A stretch of 64,000 bases of DNA from assembly GCF_034479515.1 (NCBI RefSeq), contig NZ_CP140152.1:4154001-4218000 (forward strand). The letters are read 5' to 3'. Positions 37,643-47,819 of the stretch are shown in pieces. Each line of letters opens with the position of its first letter. Position 1 is the stretch's first letter. This DNA comes from Duganella zoogloeoides (GTDB lineage Bacteria > Pseudomonadota > Gammaproteobacteria > Burkholderiales > Burkholderiaceae_D). Both the position numbers and the translations under genes were made by a program. Below the pieces are notes generated by a model. That model had not been told where the DNA came from, did not search any database, and was given only the letters and a program-made list of their open reading frames with translations.

Positions 37643-39073
37643 TTAGAAGTTCAGGGTGCGCTTGTCGATGGCGAGAGCCGCTTCCTTGGTCGCTTCCGAC
37701 AGCGACGGGTGCGCGTGGCAGATACGGGCGATGTCTTCGGCCGACGCCTTGAACTCCATCGCTACCACGGCTTCCGAGATCAGCTCGGAGGCCATCGGGC
37801 CGATGATGTGCACGCCCAGGATTTCGTCGGTGGTGGCATCGGCCAGGAACTTGACCATGCCCGACGTGTCGCCCAGCGCGCGAGCGCGGCCGTTGGCCAG
37901 GAACGGGAAGGTACCGGCTTTGTAGGCAACGCCGTCAGCCTTCAGTTGCTGCTCGGTGCGGCCGACCCACGCGATCTCCGGCGAGGTGTAGATCACCCAG
38001 GGAATCGTGTTGAAGTTGGTGTGACCGTGCTGGCCGGCGATACGCTCGGCCACGGCAACGCCTTCTTCTTCGGCTTTGTGCGCCAGCATCGGGCCGCGCA
38101 CCACGTCGCCAACTGCCCATACGCCTGGCAAGTTGGTTTTGCAGTCGTCGTCCACGGCGATGAAGCCGCGCTCGTCCAGCGCCAGGCCAACCTGGTCAGC
38201 GCCCAGGCCGTTGGTGTTCGGGGTGCGGCCGATCGAGATGATCAGCTTGTCGAACTCGGCGGTGATGGCTTCGCCCTTGGCGTTTTCGTACGCCACGGAA
38301 ACGCTGTTGTCACCCTTGGTGATGGTGCCGATCTTGCAGCCCAGGTTGATCTTCAGGCCTTGCTTGGTGAACAGCTTGTTGGCTTCCTTGGCGATCTGCT
38401 CGTCCACGGCACCGAGGAAGACCGGCAGGCCTTCGAGCACGGTCACGTCCGAACCCAAGCGACGCCACACGGAACCCATTTCCAGGCCGATCACGCCGGC
38501 GCCGATCACGCCCAGCTTGGCTGGTACGCCTTCGATGGCCAGTGCACCGGTGTTCGACAGGATCAGTTTCTCGTCGAATTCGGCACCTGGCAGTTGACGG
38601 GCGTTCGAACCGGTCGCGATGATGACTTGCTTGGCGGTGATGGTTTCATTGGCCGGGCCGGTGATGGCCAGCGGGTAACCGTCAGCACCGGCGGCGCCGG
38701 CAAACGCTGCGCGGCCGTGGAAGAAGGTGACCTTGTTTTTCTTGAACAGGTACAGGATGCCGTCGTTGTTCTGCTTGACCACGCCGTCTTTGCGCTTGAG
38801 CATCTGGCCCAGGTTCAGCGCCAGGCCCGATACATCGATGCCGTGTTCCTTGAACGCGTGACCGGCGTGCTCGAAGTGCTCGGACGATTGCAGCAGTGCT
38901 TTCGACGGGATGCAACCGACGTTGGTGCAGGTGCCGCCAGGAGCCGGGCCACCTTTTTCATTTTCCCAGGCATCGACGCAAGCGACCGAAAAACCCAGTT
39001 GTGCAGCGCGGATGGCAGCAATGTAACCGCCAGGACCGGCGCCGATGACTACTACGTCAAATTGTTTACTCAT
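37643..39073 (-). CDS. lpdA: Dihydrolipoamide dehydrogenase (E3)
   Basis: The 476-residue flavoprotein is the E3 subunit of 2-oxo acid dehydrogenases and reoxidises dihydrolipoamide with NAD+. FAD-binding [12 protein letters not shown], the redox disulfide [16 protein letters not shown]-binding [13 protein letters not shown] and the C-terminal HAHPSLSEA with its active-site His are all present. The pspC stop overlaps its ATG by eight bases. It ends the operon sucA-sucB-pspC-lpdA and is followed by a hairpin repeat and a terminator. Confidence 0.97.
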   Translation of the reverse strand: MSKQFDVVVIGAGPGGYIAAIRAAQLGFSVACVDAWENEKGGPAPGGTCTNVGCIPSKALLQSSEHFEHAGHAFKEHGIDVSGLALNLGQMLKRKDGVVKQNNDGILYLFKKNKVTFFHGRAAFAGAAGADGYPLAITGPANETITAKQVIIATGSNARQLPGAEFDEKLILSNTGALAIEGVPAKLGVIGAGVIGLEMGSVWRRLGSDVTVLEGLPVFLGAVDEQIAKEANKLFTKQGLKINLGCKIGTITKGDNSVSVAYENAKGEAITAEFDKLIISIGRTPNTNGLGADQVGLALDERGFIAVDDDCKTNLPGVWAVGDVVRGPMLAHKAEEEGVAVAERIAGQHGHTNFNTIPWVIYTSPEIAWVGRTEQQLKADGVAYKAGTFPFLANGRARALGDTSGMVKFLADATTDEILGVHIIGPMASELISEAVVAMEFKASAEDIARICHAHPSLSEATKEAALAIDKRTLNF

Positions 39074-39401
39074 TTTTATATTTCCAATCAGTTTCTTCTT
39101 CTGGAACGAAGATCCACAGCAAAAGATAAATCACCAGGCCCGTGCCAAAGGTCAGCACCAGCAGCACCAGCAGCACGCGCCATATCCACGACTCGATGCC
39201 GGAGATGCGGCCCAGGCCGCCACAGATGCCACCGAGCCAGCGGTCGCTGCGCGAACGGCGCAGGCTGCCCACGTTGTCCTCGCGCGGACGATGCGCTTCC
39301 TGGCTCAGCAGGCGCATCTTGGCTTCGGCGAACTCGTCCGCAGTCAGGGCACCCGCTTTGTGCAGGTCGTGCAGGCGCTGGATTTCTTCCGCGATGCTCA
39401 T
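39066..39401 (-). CDS. PspC-domain membrane protein
   Basis: The 111-residue protein has an N-terminal SHOCT-like helix pair ([26 protein letters not shown]) and a PspC domain ([23 protein letters not shown]) with one long membrane segment ([24 protein letters not shown]). PspC proteins sense envelope stress in the phage-shock response. GAGGG precedes the ATG. It overlaps lpdA by eight bases and lies 78 bases after sucB, so it is embedded in the 2-oxoglutarate dehydrogenase operon. Confidence 0.88.
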   Translation of the reverse strand: MSIAEEIQRLHDLHKAGALTADEFAEAKMRLLSQEAHRPREDNVGSLRRSRSDRWLGGICGGLGRISGIESWIWRVLLVLLVLTFGTGLVIYLLLWIFVPEEETDWKYKNE

Positions 39402-39479
39402 GGTTTCCCTCGGAGTGAACCCGGCAAGCTCAAGCTTGCCGGGGCGGGCTGGTGAACCGCCTAATGAAAGGCCGATACC

Positions 39480-40730
39480 TTACAGGTCCAGCAGCAGGCG
39501 GGCTGGATCTTCCAGCGCGTCTTTCATGGCGACCAGGCCCAGCACGGCTTCGCGGCCGTCGATGATGCGGTGGTCGTAGGACATTGCCAGGTAGTTCATT
39601 GGTCGGATCACGATCTGGCCGTTTTCAACCACGGCGCGTTCCTTGGTGGCGTGTACGCCCAGGATGGCCGATTGTGGCGGGTTGATGATCGGGGTGGACA
39701 GCATGGAGCCGAAGGTACCGCCGTTCGAGATCGAGAAGGTACCGCCGGTCAGGTCGTCCAGGGTCAGCTTGCCTTCCTTGGCCTTGGCGCCGAATTCACC
39801 GATTTTCTTTTCGATTTCAGCGATCGACATCTGGTCGGCATTGCGCAGGATCGGCACCACCAGGCCGCGTGGCGAACCGACAGCGATACCGATGTCGAAG
39901 TAGCCGTGGTACACGATGTCGTTGCCGTCCACCGAAGCGTTGATGATCGGGTATTTTTTCAGAGCAGCAACAGCAGCCTTGACGAAGAACGACATGAAGC
40001 CCAGCTTGACGCCGTGCTCTTTCTCGAACTTGTCCTTGTACTTGTTGCGCAGTTCCATGACTGGGGCCATGTTCACTTCGTTGAACGTGGTCAGGATGGC
40101 GTTGGTCGATTGCGATTGCAGCAGACGCTCGGCGATACGGGCGCGCAGGCGGCTCATCGGCACGCGCTCTTCAGGACGGTCACCCAGGCTCGCTGGCGAC
40201 GACGACACTTGTGGCAGCGAAGCCTTGGCAGCAGGAGCAGCCAGTGGCGCGATCGCTGGGGTGGCGCTTGGAGCCGATGCTGCCAGGGCGTCGCCCTTGG
40301 TCACGCGGCCGTCTTTGCCCGAACCGGCGACGTCGCCAGCGTTCAGACCTTTTTCCGACAGGATTTTTGCAGCGGCAGGCATGGCGACATCGCCCTTGCT
40401 GCCACCGGTTGCAGCGGCAGCAACAGGTGCTGGAGCGGCGGCAGGAGCAGGAGCAGCTTCAGCGGCAGGAGCGGCGGCAGCAGCGACGCCATCGGTGTCG
40501 ATCACGGCGATGACTTCGTCAGCAACCACGGTGGTGCCGTCGCCCTTGATGATTTTGACCAGTACGCCGGCCGCTGGTGCTGGCAGTTCCAGTACGACCT
40601 TGTCGGTCTCGATGTCGATCAGGTTTTCGTCGCGCGCCACAGCGTCGCCGACTTTTTTATGCCAGGTCAGCATGGTGGCTTCTGCAACCGATTCCGACAA
40701 TTGGGGTACTTTAACTTCGATTTGTGCCAT
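39480..40730 (-). CDS. sucB: 2-oxoglutarate dehydrogenase E2, dihydrolipoyl succinyltransferase
   Basis: The 416-residue E2 has a lipoyl domain with the modified Lys in [10 protein letters not shown] (about residue 43), an Ala/Pro-rich linker, a peripheral subunit-binding domain ([20 protein letters not shown]) and the catalytic domain ending in [14 protein letters not shown] with the catalytic His. The start [11 protein letters not shown] is standard; an upstream in-frame start was rejected. It lies downstream of sucA across a diverged copy of the hairpin repeat. Confidence 0.97.
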   Translation of the reverse strand: MAQIEVKVPQLSESVAEATMLTWHKKVGDAVARDENLIDIETDKVVLELPAPAAGVLVKIIKGDGTTVVADEVIAVIDTDGVAAAAAPAAEAAPAPAAAPAPVAAAATGGSKGDVAMPAAAKILSEKGLNAGDVAGSGKDGRVTKGDALAASAPSATPAIAPLAAPAAKASLPQVSSSPASLGDRPEERVPMSRLRARIAERLLQSQSTNAILTTFNEVNMAPVMELRNKYKDKFEKEHGVKLGFMSFFVKAAVAALKKYPIINASVDGNDIVYHGYFDIGIAVGSPRGLVVPILRNADQMSIAEIEKKIGEFGAKAKEGKLTLDDLTGGTFSISNGGTFGSMLSTPIINPPQSAILGVHATKERAVVENGQIVIRPMNYLAMSYDHRIIDGREAVLGLVAMKDALEDPARLLLDL

Positions 40731-40766
40731 GAAAAACTCCGTATATTTTGTTATTGCGGCGCCACC

Positions 40767-40838
40767 CCGCGTAGCAAGGCGGCGCTCCGTCAAAAAGTGT
40801 GATGAACCGGGTACGGCGCCGGCGAACGAGCCGCGCGG
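40767..40838 (-). repeat. TCA-operon hairpin repeat, copy C (between sucA and sucB, diverged)
   Basis: The element aligns with the copies at 37546-37630 and 60517-60602 along its length (GTAGCAAGGCG, CAAAAAGTG, ACGGCGCCG and GAACGAGCCGCG blocks). Its outer arms CCGCGTAGC and GCCGCGCGG pair at seven of nine positions. It occupies most of the 118-base gap. It is the most diverged copy. Confidence 0.55.
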
Positions 40839-40848
40839 CGCCGAAAAC

Positions 40849-43701
40849 TTATTTCGTCAGGATGAAGCCCTTGAGCTTCGAGAACGCCGTTTCCAGCAGG
40901 TCTTTTTGCTGGGCGTAGTGCTTGTCGTAGTAACCGACAGCCGGCGAAGCCGATGCCGGACGACCGGCGTAGGCCAGGCGCTGGCCGGCGTCCATGCTCT
41001 CGAAGATGTTGTGCTGAATCTGGAACCATGGGCCCTGATTCTGCGGCTCGTCCTGCGCCCATACCACTTCGGCCAGTTTCGGGAACTTCTTCAGTTCGGC
41101 AGCGAAAGCCTTGTGCGGGAACGGATACAGCTGTTCGACACGGATGATGGCGGTATCAAGCTGGCCGCGCGTCTTGCGTGCGTTGATCAGGTCGTAGTAA
41201 ACCTTGCCCGAGCAAGCGATCACGCGTTTGACTTTGTCCGCTTCGATGGCCTGATCGACTTCGCCGATCACGGTCTGGAAGGCGCCCTTGGCCAGGTCGG
41301 TCAGCGGCGAGCCGGCATCCTTGTTACGCAGCAGCGATTTCGGCGTGAGGATGACCAGCGGCTTGCGGAACTGGCGCACCATCTGGCGACGCAGCACGTG
41401 GAAGATCTGCGATGCCGTGGTCGGCTGCACAACTTGCATGTTGTTGTCGGCGCACAGTTGCAGGAAACGCTCAGGACGTGCGGACGAGTGCTCCGGACCC
41501 TGGCCTTCGTAACCGTGTGGCAGCATCATTACCAGGCCCGAAGCGCGGCCCCATTTCACTTCGCCGGAGCTGATGAACTGGTCGATCACGACTTGCGCGC
41601 CGTTGACGAAGTCGCCGAACTGGGCTTCCCAGATCGTCAGGGTGTTCGGTTCTGCGGTCGAGTAGCCGTATTCGAAGCCCAGTACCGCTTCTTCGGACAG
41701 CACGGAGTCGATCACGGTGAACGGCGCCTGGCCTTCGGCGATGTTTTGCAGTGGCACGTAGGTGCCCGAATCCCAACGCTCGCGTTTTTGATCGTGCAGT
41801 ACAGCGTGACGGTGCACGAAGGTACCGCGACCGGCATCCTGGCCGGTCAGGCGCACGGCGTAGCCGGACGCAACCAGCGACGCGTAGGCCAGGTGTTCGC
41901 CCATGCCCCAGTCCAGGTTCATTTCGCCACGGCCCATGGTGCCACGGTCGCCCAGTACTTTTTCAACCAGCGAGTGGACCTTGAAGTCTTCCGGCACGGT
42001 GGTGATGCGGGTGGCCAGGCGTTTCAGTTCAGTCATCGGCACGGCGGTGTCGGCCGAGTCGGTCCATTTCTTGTTCAGGAACGGCAGCCAGTCGACCGCG
42101 AACTTGTTCTTGAAGTTGGAAATCACTGGATCGACAGTGTGCTTGCCGGCGTCCATCGCATCGCGGAACGCAGCTTGCATTTGTTCGCCGCCATCGGCTG
42201 CGATCACGGTTTGCGCGACCAGTTTGTCCGCGTACAGCTTGCGGGTGCCTGGGTGCTGGCCGATTTTCTTGTACATCAGCGGCTGGGTCAGCGCTGGCGT
42301 ATCTTGTTCGTTGTGACCGAGTTTGCGGTAGCAGATGATGTCGACAACGATGTCTTTCTGGAACTGCAGGCGGTAGTCCATCGCGATTTGCGAGGCCAGC
42401 ACCACGGCTTCAGGATCGTCGGCATTCACGTGCAGCACCGGCGCTTCGATCATCTTGACCACGTCCGAGCAGTAGATGGTCGAACGGGCGTCGCGCGGAT
42501 CGGAGGTAGTGAAACCGATCTGGTTGTTGATGACAATGTGCACGGTACCGCCGGTACCGTAGCCACGGGTTTGCGCCAGATTCAGCGTTTCCATGACCAC
42601 GCCCTGGCCGGCGAATGCTGCATCGCCGTGCACCAGGATCGGCAGCACTTGCTTGCCCAGGTGGTCCCCACGGCGATCCATACGGGCTTTCACGGAACCT
42701 TCAACCACCGGGTTGACGATTTCCAGGTGCGACGGGTTGAACGCCAGCGACAGGTGGACCGGGCCGCCTGCGGTGGAGATGTCCGACGAGAAACCCTGGT
42801 GGTACTTGACGTCGCCGGCTGGCAGGTCGTCGCCGTGCTTGCCTTCGAATTCTTCGAACAGGTCTTTCGGCGCCTTGCCCAGGGTGTTGACCAGGACGTT
42901 CAGGCGGCCACGGTGGGCCATGCCGATGACGATTTCCTGCACGCCTTTTTCGCCGGCGCGCTGGATGATTTCATCGATCGACGCGATGAAGGTTTCGCCG
43001 CCTTCGAGCGAGAAACGCTTCTGGCCGACGTACTTGGTGTGCAGATAGCGCTCCAGGCCTTCGGCAGCGGTCAGGCGCTCGAGGATGTGCTTTTTCTTTT
43101 CTGCGGTGAAATTCGGGGTGGAACGGATCGATTCCAGGCGCTCCTGCAACCAGCGCTTTTCGGCTGGATCGGAGATGTACATATACTCTGCGCCGATCGA
43201 ACGGGTGTAGGTGTCGCGCAGGTAGTTCAGCAGGTCGCGCAGGGTCGCGGTTTCGGGGCCAAAATAGGTGTTGCTGATGTTGAACACGGTATCCATGTCA
43301 GCATCGGTGAAGCCGTAGAAGCTTGGCTCCAGTTCATTGATCGATGGACGCTCCTGGCGCTGCAGCGGGTCCAGGTTGGCCCAGCGCGAACCGAGGTAGC
43401 GGTAGGCAGCGATCAGTTGGGTTGCAGCAACACGCTTGCGGCCCATTTCGGCGTCGGCGGAAGCAACCACGGTGCGGATCGGACCCGATTTTGCGCGCTC
43501 GGCAAACGAGGCGATGACGGAAGCATGGGCGACGTCGGGCTTGTTGGTGCCATCGACGGCCGGTACGTGCTGCATGGCGTCGAAGTAGGCGCGCCAGTTG
43601 TCTGGTACGGAGCCTGGATTGTTGAGATACGCTTCGTACAGTTCTTCAACGTACGGTGCGTTCCCACCAAACAGGTAGGAATTGGACGAGGATTGTTGCA
43701 T
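40849..43701 (-). CDS. sucA: 2-oxoglutarate dehydrogenase E1
   Basis: The 950-residue thiamine-diphosphate enzyme decarboxylates 2-oxoglutarate and succinylates E2. The N-terminal [23 protein letters not shown] is the E2-binding helix region, and [31 protein letters not shown] and [20 protein letters not shown] are family hallmarks. It is the first gene of the operon, and a candidate sigma-70 promoter lies about 165 bases upstream. Confidence 0.98.
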   Translation of the reverse strand: MQQSSSNSYLFGGNAPYVEELYEAYLNNPGSVPDNWRAYFDAMQHVPAVDGTNKPDVAHASVIASFAERAKSGPIRTVVASADAEMGRKRVAATQLIAAYRYLGSRWANLDPLQRQERPSINELEPSFYGFTDADMDTVFNISNTYFGPETATLRDLLNYLRDTYTRSIGAEYMYISDPAEKRWLQERLESIRSTPNFTAEKKKHILERLTAAEGLERYLHTKYVGQKRFSLEGGETFIASIDEIIQRAGEKGVQEIVIGMAHRGRLNVLVNTLGKAPKDLFEEFEGKHGDDLPAGDVKYHQGFSSDISTAGGPVHLSLAFNPSHLEIVNPVVEGSVKARMDRRGDHLGKQVLPILVHGDAAFAGQGVVMETLNLAQTRGYGTGGTVHIVINNQIGFTTSDPRDARSTIYCSDVVKMIEAPVLHVNADDPEAVVLASQIAMDYRLQFQKDIVVDIICYRKLGHNEQDTPALTQPLMYKKIGQHPGTRKLYADKLVAQTVIAADGGEQMQAAFRDAMDAGKHTVDPVISNFKNKFAVDWLPFLNKKWTDSADTAVPMTELKRLATRITTVPEDFKVHSLVEKVLGDRGTMGRGEMNLDWGMGEHLAYASLVASGYAVRLTGQDAGRGTFVHRHAVLHDQKRERWDSGTYVPLQNIAEGQAPFTVIDSVLSEEAVLGFEYGYSTAEPNTLTIWEAQFGDFVNGAQVVIDQFISSGEVKWGRASGLVMMLPHGYEGQGPEHSSARPERFLQLCADNNMQVVQPTTASQIFHVLRRQMVRQFRKPLVILTPKSLLRNKDAGSPLTDLAKGAFQTVIGEVDQAIEADKVKRVIACSGKVYYDLINARKTRGQLDTAIIRVEQLYPFPHKAFAAELKKFPKLAEVVWAQDEPQNQGPWFQIQHNIFESMDAGQRLAYAGRPASASPAVGYYDKHYAQQKDLLETAFSKLKGFILTK

Positions 43702-44012
43702 TTGTTGCTCACCTTTCTTCGCGTTTCGCGAGGAATTAGCGGGTTAGTCTAACCTTCCGCGACACGGCCTGACCGGTTAGCGGATTGCACATCAAGTTGT
43801 GGGGAAGGGCTAAAAATTCAGGGTAGTTCTCAAAAAAACGTCTGCATCAAAAAACAGCCACTTAGCATAGCACCGGTATTGTAGCGTAACAACCGCCTGT
43901 GCTCGCGTTTGTGATTTATTTTCGACTAAATCTTTCAAGGTTAATTTTCACTTAAGCCGCATACTACCTACCTCGGCGGGCAATGTTTTCTCATTTTTAA
44001 CGGCATTTTGGA
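43702..44012. other. Non-coding region upstream of sucA (311 bases)
   Basis: This AT-rich stretch lies between the end of the LysR gene and sucA, both on the minus strand. It holds the candidate sucA promoter and a long leader. No open frame, tRNA-like fold or repeat was seen. I found no convincing terminator for the LysR gene. Confidence 0.5.
43864..43892 (-). promoter_or_regulatory. Candidate sigma-70 promoter of sucA
   Basis: On the minus strand TTGTTA (43892-43887) is followed after 17 bases by TATGCT (43869-43864). Spacing is optimal and each box differs from consensus at one or two positions. The leader to the sucA ATG would be about 155 bases. Confidence 0.5.
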
Positions 44013-44933
44013 TTATTTAGGCCGAACGTTGCTCACACTTAACCATGTGGGGTCGGTCGCGAACCAGTCCAGCAAAAAATCGAGCATGGCGCGCAACGCC
44101 GGCGCCATGTGTTGTCTGGAGGTATAAATTCCGTGAATGCCCATGCTCTGCGGAACGTATGTCGGCAACAAAGGCACCAAGTCGCCGTCGGCGATCAGCC
44201 TGGCCACGCTGTAAACTGGCTGCATCACCACGCCGGCACCCGCCACTGCCGCCCGCAATAACACCGTATCTTCGTTGGCAGACAGGTTGCCGCCCACCGG
44301 CACCGAGACCGCCTCGCCATCGGCATCGGTAAACTGCCACAGGCTCTTGCCGAAATACGTGTAGGTCAGGCAGTTATGGCCGGCCAGTTCGTGCGGGTGC
44401 GCCGGCGTGCCGTACGCGGCCAGGTAGGCCGGCGCCGCGCAAGCGACCGACTCGCACACGGCCAGGCTGCGCGCGATCAGGTTCGGCTCGAGCGCATTGG
44501 TGATGCGCAGCGCCAGGTCGATGCGCTGCTCGACCAGGTTGACCGCGCGGCTGTCCACCTGCACATCGACGGTCACGCGCGGGTACTGGCGCAGGAACGC
44601 CGTGATGGCGGGCGCCAGCGTGGTCTGGGCCAGCGACTGCGAGCAGGCGATGCGCAGCAGGCCTTGCGGCGAGGCGACATCGTCGGCTGCCACCGGCATG
44701 GCGCCGGCCAGCTCGAGCATGGCGCGGCAGCGCGCCAGGGTGACGTCACCGGCGTCGGTCAGGCTCAGGCGCCGGGTGCTCCGGTGCAGCAGGCGCGCGC
44801 CAGCCCACTCTTCCATTTCAGCCAGGTAGCGCGTGACCATGGCGCGCGACATGCCCTGCGCCTCGGCCGCCGCGATCATGCTGCCGCGCTCGGCGATGCT
44901 GACAAACACTTGTGCGGCGGTGATGCGATCCAT
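44013..44933 (-). CDS. LysR-family transcriptional regulator
   Basis: The 306-residue protein has an N-terminal winged helix-turn-helix (FVSIAERGSMIAAAEAQGMSRAMVTRYLAEMEEWAGARLLHR in part) and a type 2 periplasmic-binding-like effector domain (about residues 90-300). It is divergent from a metallo-beta-lactamase-fold gene over 101 bases, which it probably controls along with itself, as LysR regulators commonly do. The ligand is unknown. Confidence 0.93.
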   Translation of the reverse strand: MDRITAAQVFVSIAERGSMIAAAEAQGMSRAMVTRYLAEMEEWAGARLLHRSTRRLSLTDAGDVTLARCRAMLELAGAMPVAADDVASPQGLLRIACSQSLAQTTLAPAITAFLRQYPRVTVDVQVDSRAVNLVEQRIDLALRITNALEPNLIARSLAVCESVACAAPAYLAAYGTPAHPHELAGHNCLTYTYFGKSLWQFTDADGEAVSVPVGGNLSANEDTVLLRAAVAGAGVVMQPVYSVARLIADGDLVPLLPTYVPQSMGIHGIYTSRQHMAPALRAMLDFLLDWFATDPTWLSVSNVRPK

Positions 44934-45034
44934 GATTCGTCCGGATTATGCAATTGAGATGCGCAGATTACCCGATTTTTCTACCGTATCAAGCAATTTA
45001 AGATGGGGCACCTTTCACCAACACCGAGACCATC

Positions 45035-45904
45035 ATGATCAAGCACACCATCCTGTCCGCCACCCTTGCTGCCGCTGTCGTTACCGCCCCTGCCTTTGGT
45101 GGGCCGTTAAAACTTGAAGTCTTCAACCCGGGCGAAGCGGCGATTTTCCCGGTCGCTTCCGTGCTGGTCACTGGCGACAGCGATGCCGTGTTGGTCGATG
45201 CGCAGTTCTCGCGCGGCGAAGCCGTCAAGCTGGCCGAGAAAATCCGCGCCAGCGGCAAAAAGCTGACCACCGTGTACATCAGCCACAGCGACCCCGATTT
45301 CTATTTTGGCCTCGACGTAATCCACGCCGCCTTCCCCGATGCCAAAATTGTCGCCACCGCGCCAACCGTGGCCGGCATCGAAAAGAAAAAAGATGCCAAG
45401 GTCGCCTACTGGGGTCCTATCCTGAAAGACAACGCGCCAAAATCCGTGATCGTGCCGCAGGTGTTGAAGGGTGACACCATCACCTTGGAAGGCCAGAGCC
45501 TGAAAATCGAAGGTTTGAAAGGCCCGACGCCGGACCGCAGCTACGTATGGATTCCATCGATCAAGGCAGTCGTCGGTGGCGTGGTGGTATTCAACGACCT
45601 GCACGTCTGGGTGGCCGACACGCAAACCGCCGAATCGCGCAAAAACTGGCTGACCACGCTGGCCGGCATCGACGCGCTGAAACCGGTTACCGTGGTGCCG
45701 GGCCACTTCAAACCCGGTACGCCGCTGACGCCAGCCGCCGTCGGTTTTACCCGCGACTACCTGGTGCACTTTGAAGCCGAGACTGCCAAGGCAGCCGACA
45801 GCGCCGCCCTGATCGCCCGCATGAAGCAGCTGTACCCGACCGCTGGCCTGCCTGCCGCGCTCGAGACCAGCGCCAAGGTCACCAAGGGCGAAATGAAGTG
45901 GTAA
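45035..45904 (+). CDS. Metallo-beta-lactamase-fold protein with altered metal motif
   Basis: The 289-residue protein has a signal peptide (MIKHTILSATLAAAVVTAPAFG). The usual HxHxDH motif is replaced by SHSDPDFYFG, that is H-x-D-x-D-F, so two zinc ligands are substituted. A later His lies in VVPGHFKPG. It resembles a family annotated as MBL-fold hydrolases in proteobacteria; the substrate is unknown. It is divergent from a LysR regulator. An 11-base tandem duplication (TAAGCAGGTGA) lies at its stop codon. Confidence 0.85.
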   Translation: MIKHTILSATLAAAVVTAPAFGGPLKLEVFNPGEAAIFPVASVLVTGDSDAVLVDAQFSRGEAVKLAEKIRASGKKLTTVYISHSDPDFYFGLDVIHAAFPDAKIVATAPTVAGIEKKKDAKVAYWGPILKDNAPKSVIVPQVLKGDTITLEGQSLKIEGLKGPTPDRSYVWIPSIKAVVGGVVVFNDLHVWVADTQTAESRKNWLTTLAGIDALKPVTVVPGHFKPGTPLTPAAVGFTRDYLVHFEAETAKAADSAALIARMKQLYPTAGLPAALETSAKVTKGEMKW

Positions 45905-45974
45905 GCAGGTGATAAGCAGGTGATGGGGAGTGGCGAATGCTAGACTGCCGGCTTTAGCATATCCTTCACTTCCC

Positions 45975-47288
45975 ATGCACACACTTGAGCAGTTGCGCGC
46001 CGGCGCATTGCAGGGCATCACGCGCCTGCAATTGCGCGCCGGCCTCACCGAATTCCCGCGCGAAATCTTCGACCTGGCCGACACGCTGGAAATCCTCGAC
46101 CTGACCGGCAACGCCCTCGCCGCCCTGCCCGACGACCTGCCGCGCCTGCACAAGCTGCGCATCCTGTTCTGCTCCAACAACCGTTTTACGGAACTGCCCG
46201 CCATGCTGGGGAGCATGCCGGCGCTGACCATGGTCGGCTTCAAGGCCAACCAGATCGCCTCGGTGCCGGCCTCGGCGCTGCCACCGGCGCTGCGCTGGCT
46301 GGTGTTGACCGACAACCGCATCGAGGACCTGCCCGACGAGCTGGGCCGCCGCCCGGCCTTGCAAAAGCTGATGTTGTCGGGCAATCGCTTAAAAACGCTG
46401 CCGGACACCATGGCCAACCTGCACCAGCTGGAATTGCTGCGCCTGGCCGCCAACGCGTTCGAGGCGCTGCCCGCCTGGCTGACCAGGCTGCCGCGCCTGG
46501 CCTGGCTGGCGTGCGCCGGCAATCCGTGGGGCTTTGACCGCGCGCAGGCAATGAGTGCGGCGCCCGCCCCGCTCATCGCATGGCAGCAATTGGCGCTGCA
46601 ACAGCAGCTGGGCGAAGGCGCCTCGGGCGTGATCCACCGCGCCGACTGGCAGCATGACGGCGCCAGCACGCCGGTGGCGGTCAAGCTCTACAAGGGCGAG
46701 ATGACCAGCGACGGTTCGCCGCTCAACGAAATGGCGGCCTGCGTGGCGGCCGGCCTGCATCCGCACCTGATCCCGGTGCTGGGCCGCATCGCCAGTCACC
46801 CGGACCAGGCGCAGGGGCTGGTGATGGCGTTGCTCGATCCCGCCTTCGTCAACCTGGCCGGACCACCGAGCTTTGCCAGCTGCACGCGCGATGTCTACGA
46901 CGACGACAAGCGTTTGAGCTGGCCGGCCATGCTGGCGATCGCCCACGGCGCGGCGGCAGCGGCGGCCCAGCTGCATGAACGCGGCATCCTGCACGGCGAC
47001 CTGTACGCACACAACATCCTGCACGACGATCTTGGCCGCTGCGTGCTGAGCGACTTCGGTGCGGCGGCGTTCTACGATCCGGCCGCGCCAATTGCCGCAC
47101 GGTTGCAACAGCTCGAGATACGCGCTTTCGGCTTGCTGCTGGAAGAGCTGCTGGACCGTAGCGACGCGACACCGGCGTTGCGCGCGCAGCTGGCGGCACT
47201 GCATGCAGCGTGCACCCAGCCCGAGGTAGTGGCACGCCCGCTGTTCAACCACGTCGCCGCGCAGCTGCATGCGCTGAAACAGGACTAG
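45975..47288 (+). CDS. Leucine-rich-repeat protein kinase
   Basis: The 437-residue protein joins about seven LRRs (residues 15-185, LxxLPxxLxxLxxLxxLxxxxN type, for example LEILDLTGNALAALPDDL) to a protein-kinase-like domain. Kinase motifs are LGEGASGV (212-219), VAVK (Lys237), HGDLYAHN (340-347, catalytic Asp342) and SDFG (359-362). HGD replaces HRD, so it is a non-RD kinase. No membrane segment is seen. There is no clear ribosome binding site; MHTLEQLRAG was chosen as start over an upstream GTG. The stop codon overlaps the -35 box of the next gene. Eukaryotic-like LRR kinases are rare in bacteria, and the substrate is unknown. Confidence 0.88.
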   Translation: MHTLEQLRAGALQGITRLQLRAGLTEFPREIFDLADTLEILDLTGNALAALPDDLPRLHKLRILFCSNNRFTELPAMLGSMPALTMVGFKANQIASVPASALPPALRWLVLTDNRIEDLPDELGRRPALQKLMLSGNRLKTLPDTMANLHQLELLRLAANAFEALPAWLTRLPRLAWLACAGNPWGFDRAQAMSAAPAPLIAWQQLALQQQLGEGASGVIHRADWQHDGASTPVAVKLYKGEMTSDGSPLNEMAACVAAGLHPHLIPVLGRIASHPDQAQGLVMALLDPAFVNLAGPPSFASCTRDVYDDDKRLSWPAMLAIAHGAAAAAAQLHERGILHGDLYAHNILHDDLGRCVLSDFGAAAFYDPAAPIAARLQQLEIRAFGLLLEELLDRSDATPALRAQLAALHAACTQPEVVARPLFNHVAAQLHALKQD

Positions 47289-47322
47289 ACAAATCGATCT
47301 AGATATTTTATTCTAGATCGAT
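47286..47322 (+). promoter_or_regulatory. Leaderless promoter and palindromic operator of the BlaI-type gene
   Basis: TAGACA (47286-47291) and TATTCT (47309-47314) are spaced by 17 bases, and the ATG at 47321 falls where transcription would start, so the mRNA is predicted to be leaderless. A perfect inverted repeat, ATCGATCTAGA (47293-47303) and TCTAGATCGAT (47312-47322), with an eight-base spacer, spans the -10 box and the start codon. This would suit autorepression by the BlaI-type product. Confidence 0.6.
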
Positions 47323-47698
47323 GACGACGTTACCTAAACCCACTGCTGCCGAGCTCGAGATGCTGCGCCTGCTGTTCGCGCTGGGCCCGGCCACGGCCAA
47401 GCAGGTGCACGCCGCCGCGCTCGACACCCGGCCGGATATGAACTACGCCACCGTGCTGCGCCTGCTGCAGGTCATGCACACCAAGGGCCTGCTCAAGCGC
47501 GACGAAAGCCAGCGCGCCCATGTCTATGCGCCGCGGCAGGAGCAGGATGCGATCCAGACCAATTTACTCAAAGAGCTGATCCAGAAAGCTTTTTCCGGCT
47601 CCGGCAAGGCGCTGGTCCTGGCCGCGCTGCGCGGCGGACACGTGAGCAGGAAAGAGCGCGCCGAGATCCAGGCGCTGCTGGACCAGGAAAAGCCGTAA
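47321..47698 (+). CDS. BlaI/MecI/CopY-type repressor
   Basis: The 125-residue protein has the BlaI winged helix (PTAAELEMLRLLFALGPATAKQVH, then MNYATVLRLLQVMHTKGLL) and the dimerisation tail. BlaI-type repressors usually pair with a BlaR1/M56 peptidase sensor and control beta-lactamase, efflux or copper genes. No M56 gene is nearby. There is no ribosome binding site, in line with a leaderless transcript. Its targets are unknown; the kinase upstream and the small membrane protein downstream are candidates. Confidence 0.9.
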   Translation: MTTLPKPTAAELEMLRLLFALGPATAKQVHAAALDTRPDMNYATVLRLLQVMHTKGLLKRDESQRAHVYAPRQEQDAIQTNLLKELIQKAFSGSGKALVLAALRGGHVSRKERAEIQALLDQEKP

Positions 47699-47819
47699 GC
47701 GTCACCGGCAACTCAAGCACGCCAGTGCCCGGGCACTGTCCCGGAAATGTCGCCAGGCAGCCCGGTGGGCATCACCAAATGCCACTACAATGGTGTCCCA
47801 CCGACTTTGCGCCGCACCG

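Noticed and set aside
39916..43752. Open frame of 1278 codons on the plus strand
   Set aside because: It is antisense to sucB and sucA, whose products match known enzymes along their whole lengths.
45901..45925. 11-base tandem repeat (TAAGCAGGTGA) after the MBL-fold gene
   Set aside because: Only two units are present, and it looks like a simple duplication at the stop codon with no evident role as an array or attachment site.
45107..46684. Open frame of 525 codons on the minus strand
   Set aside because: It is antisense to the metallo-beta-lactamase-fold and LRR-kinase genes and has no recognisable domain.
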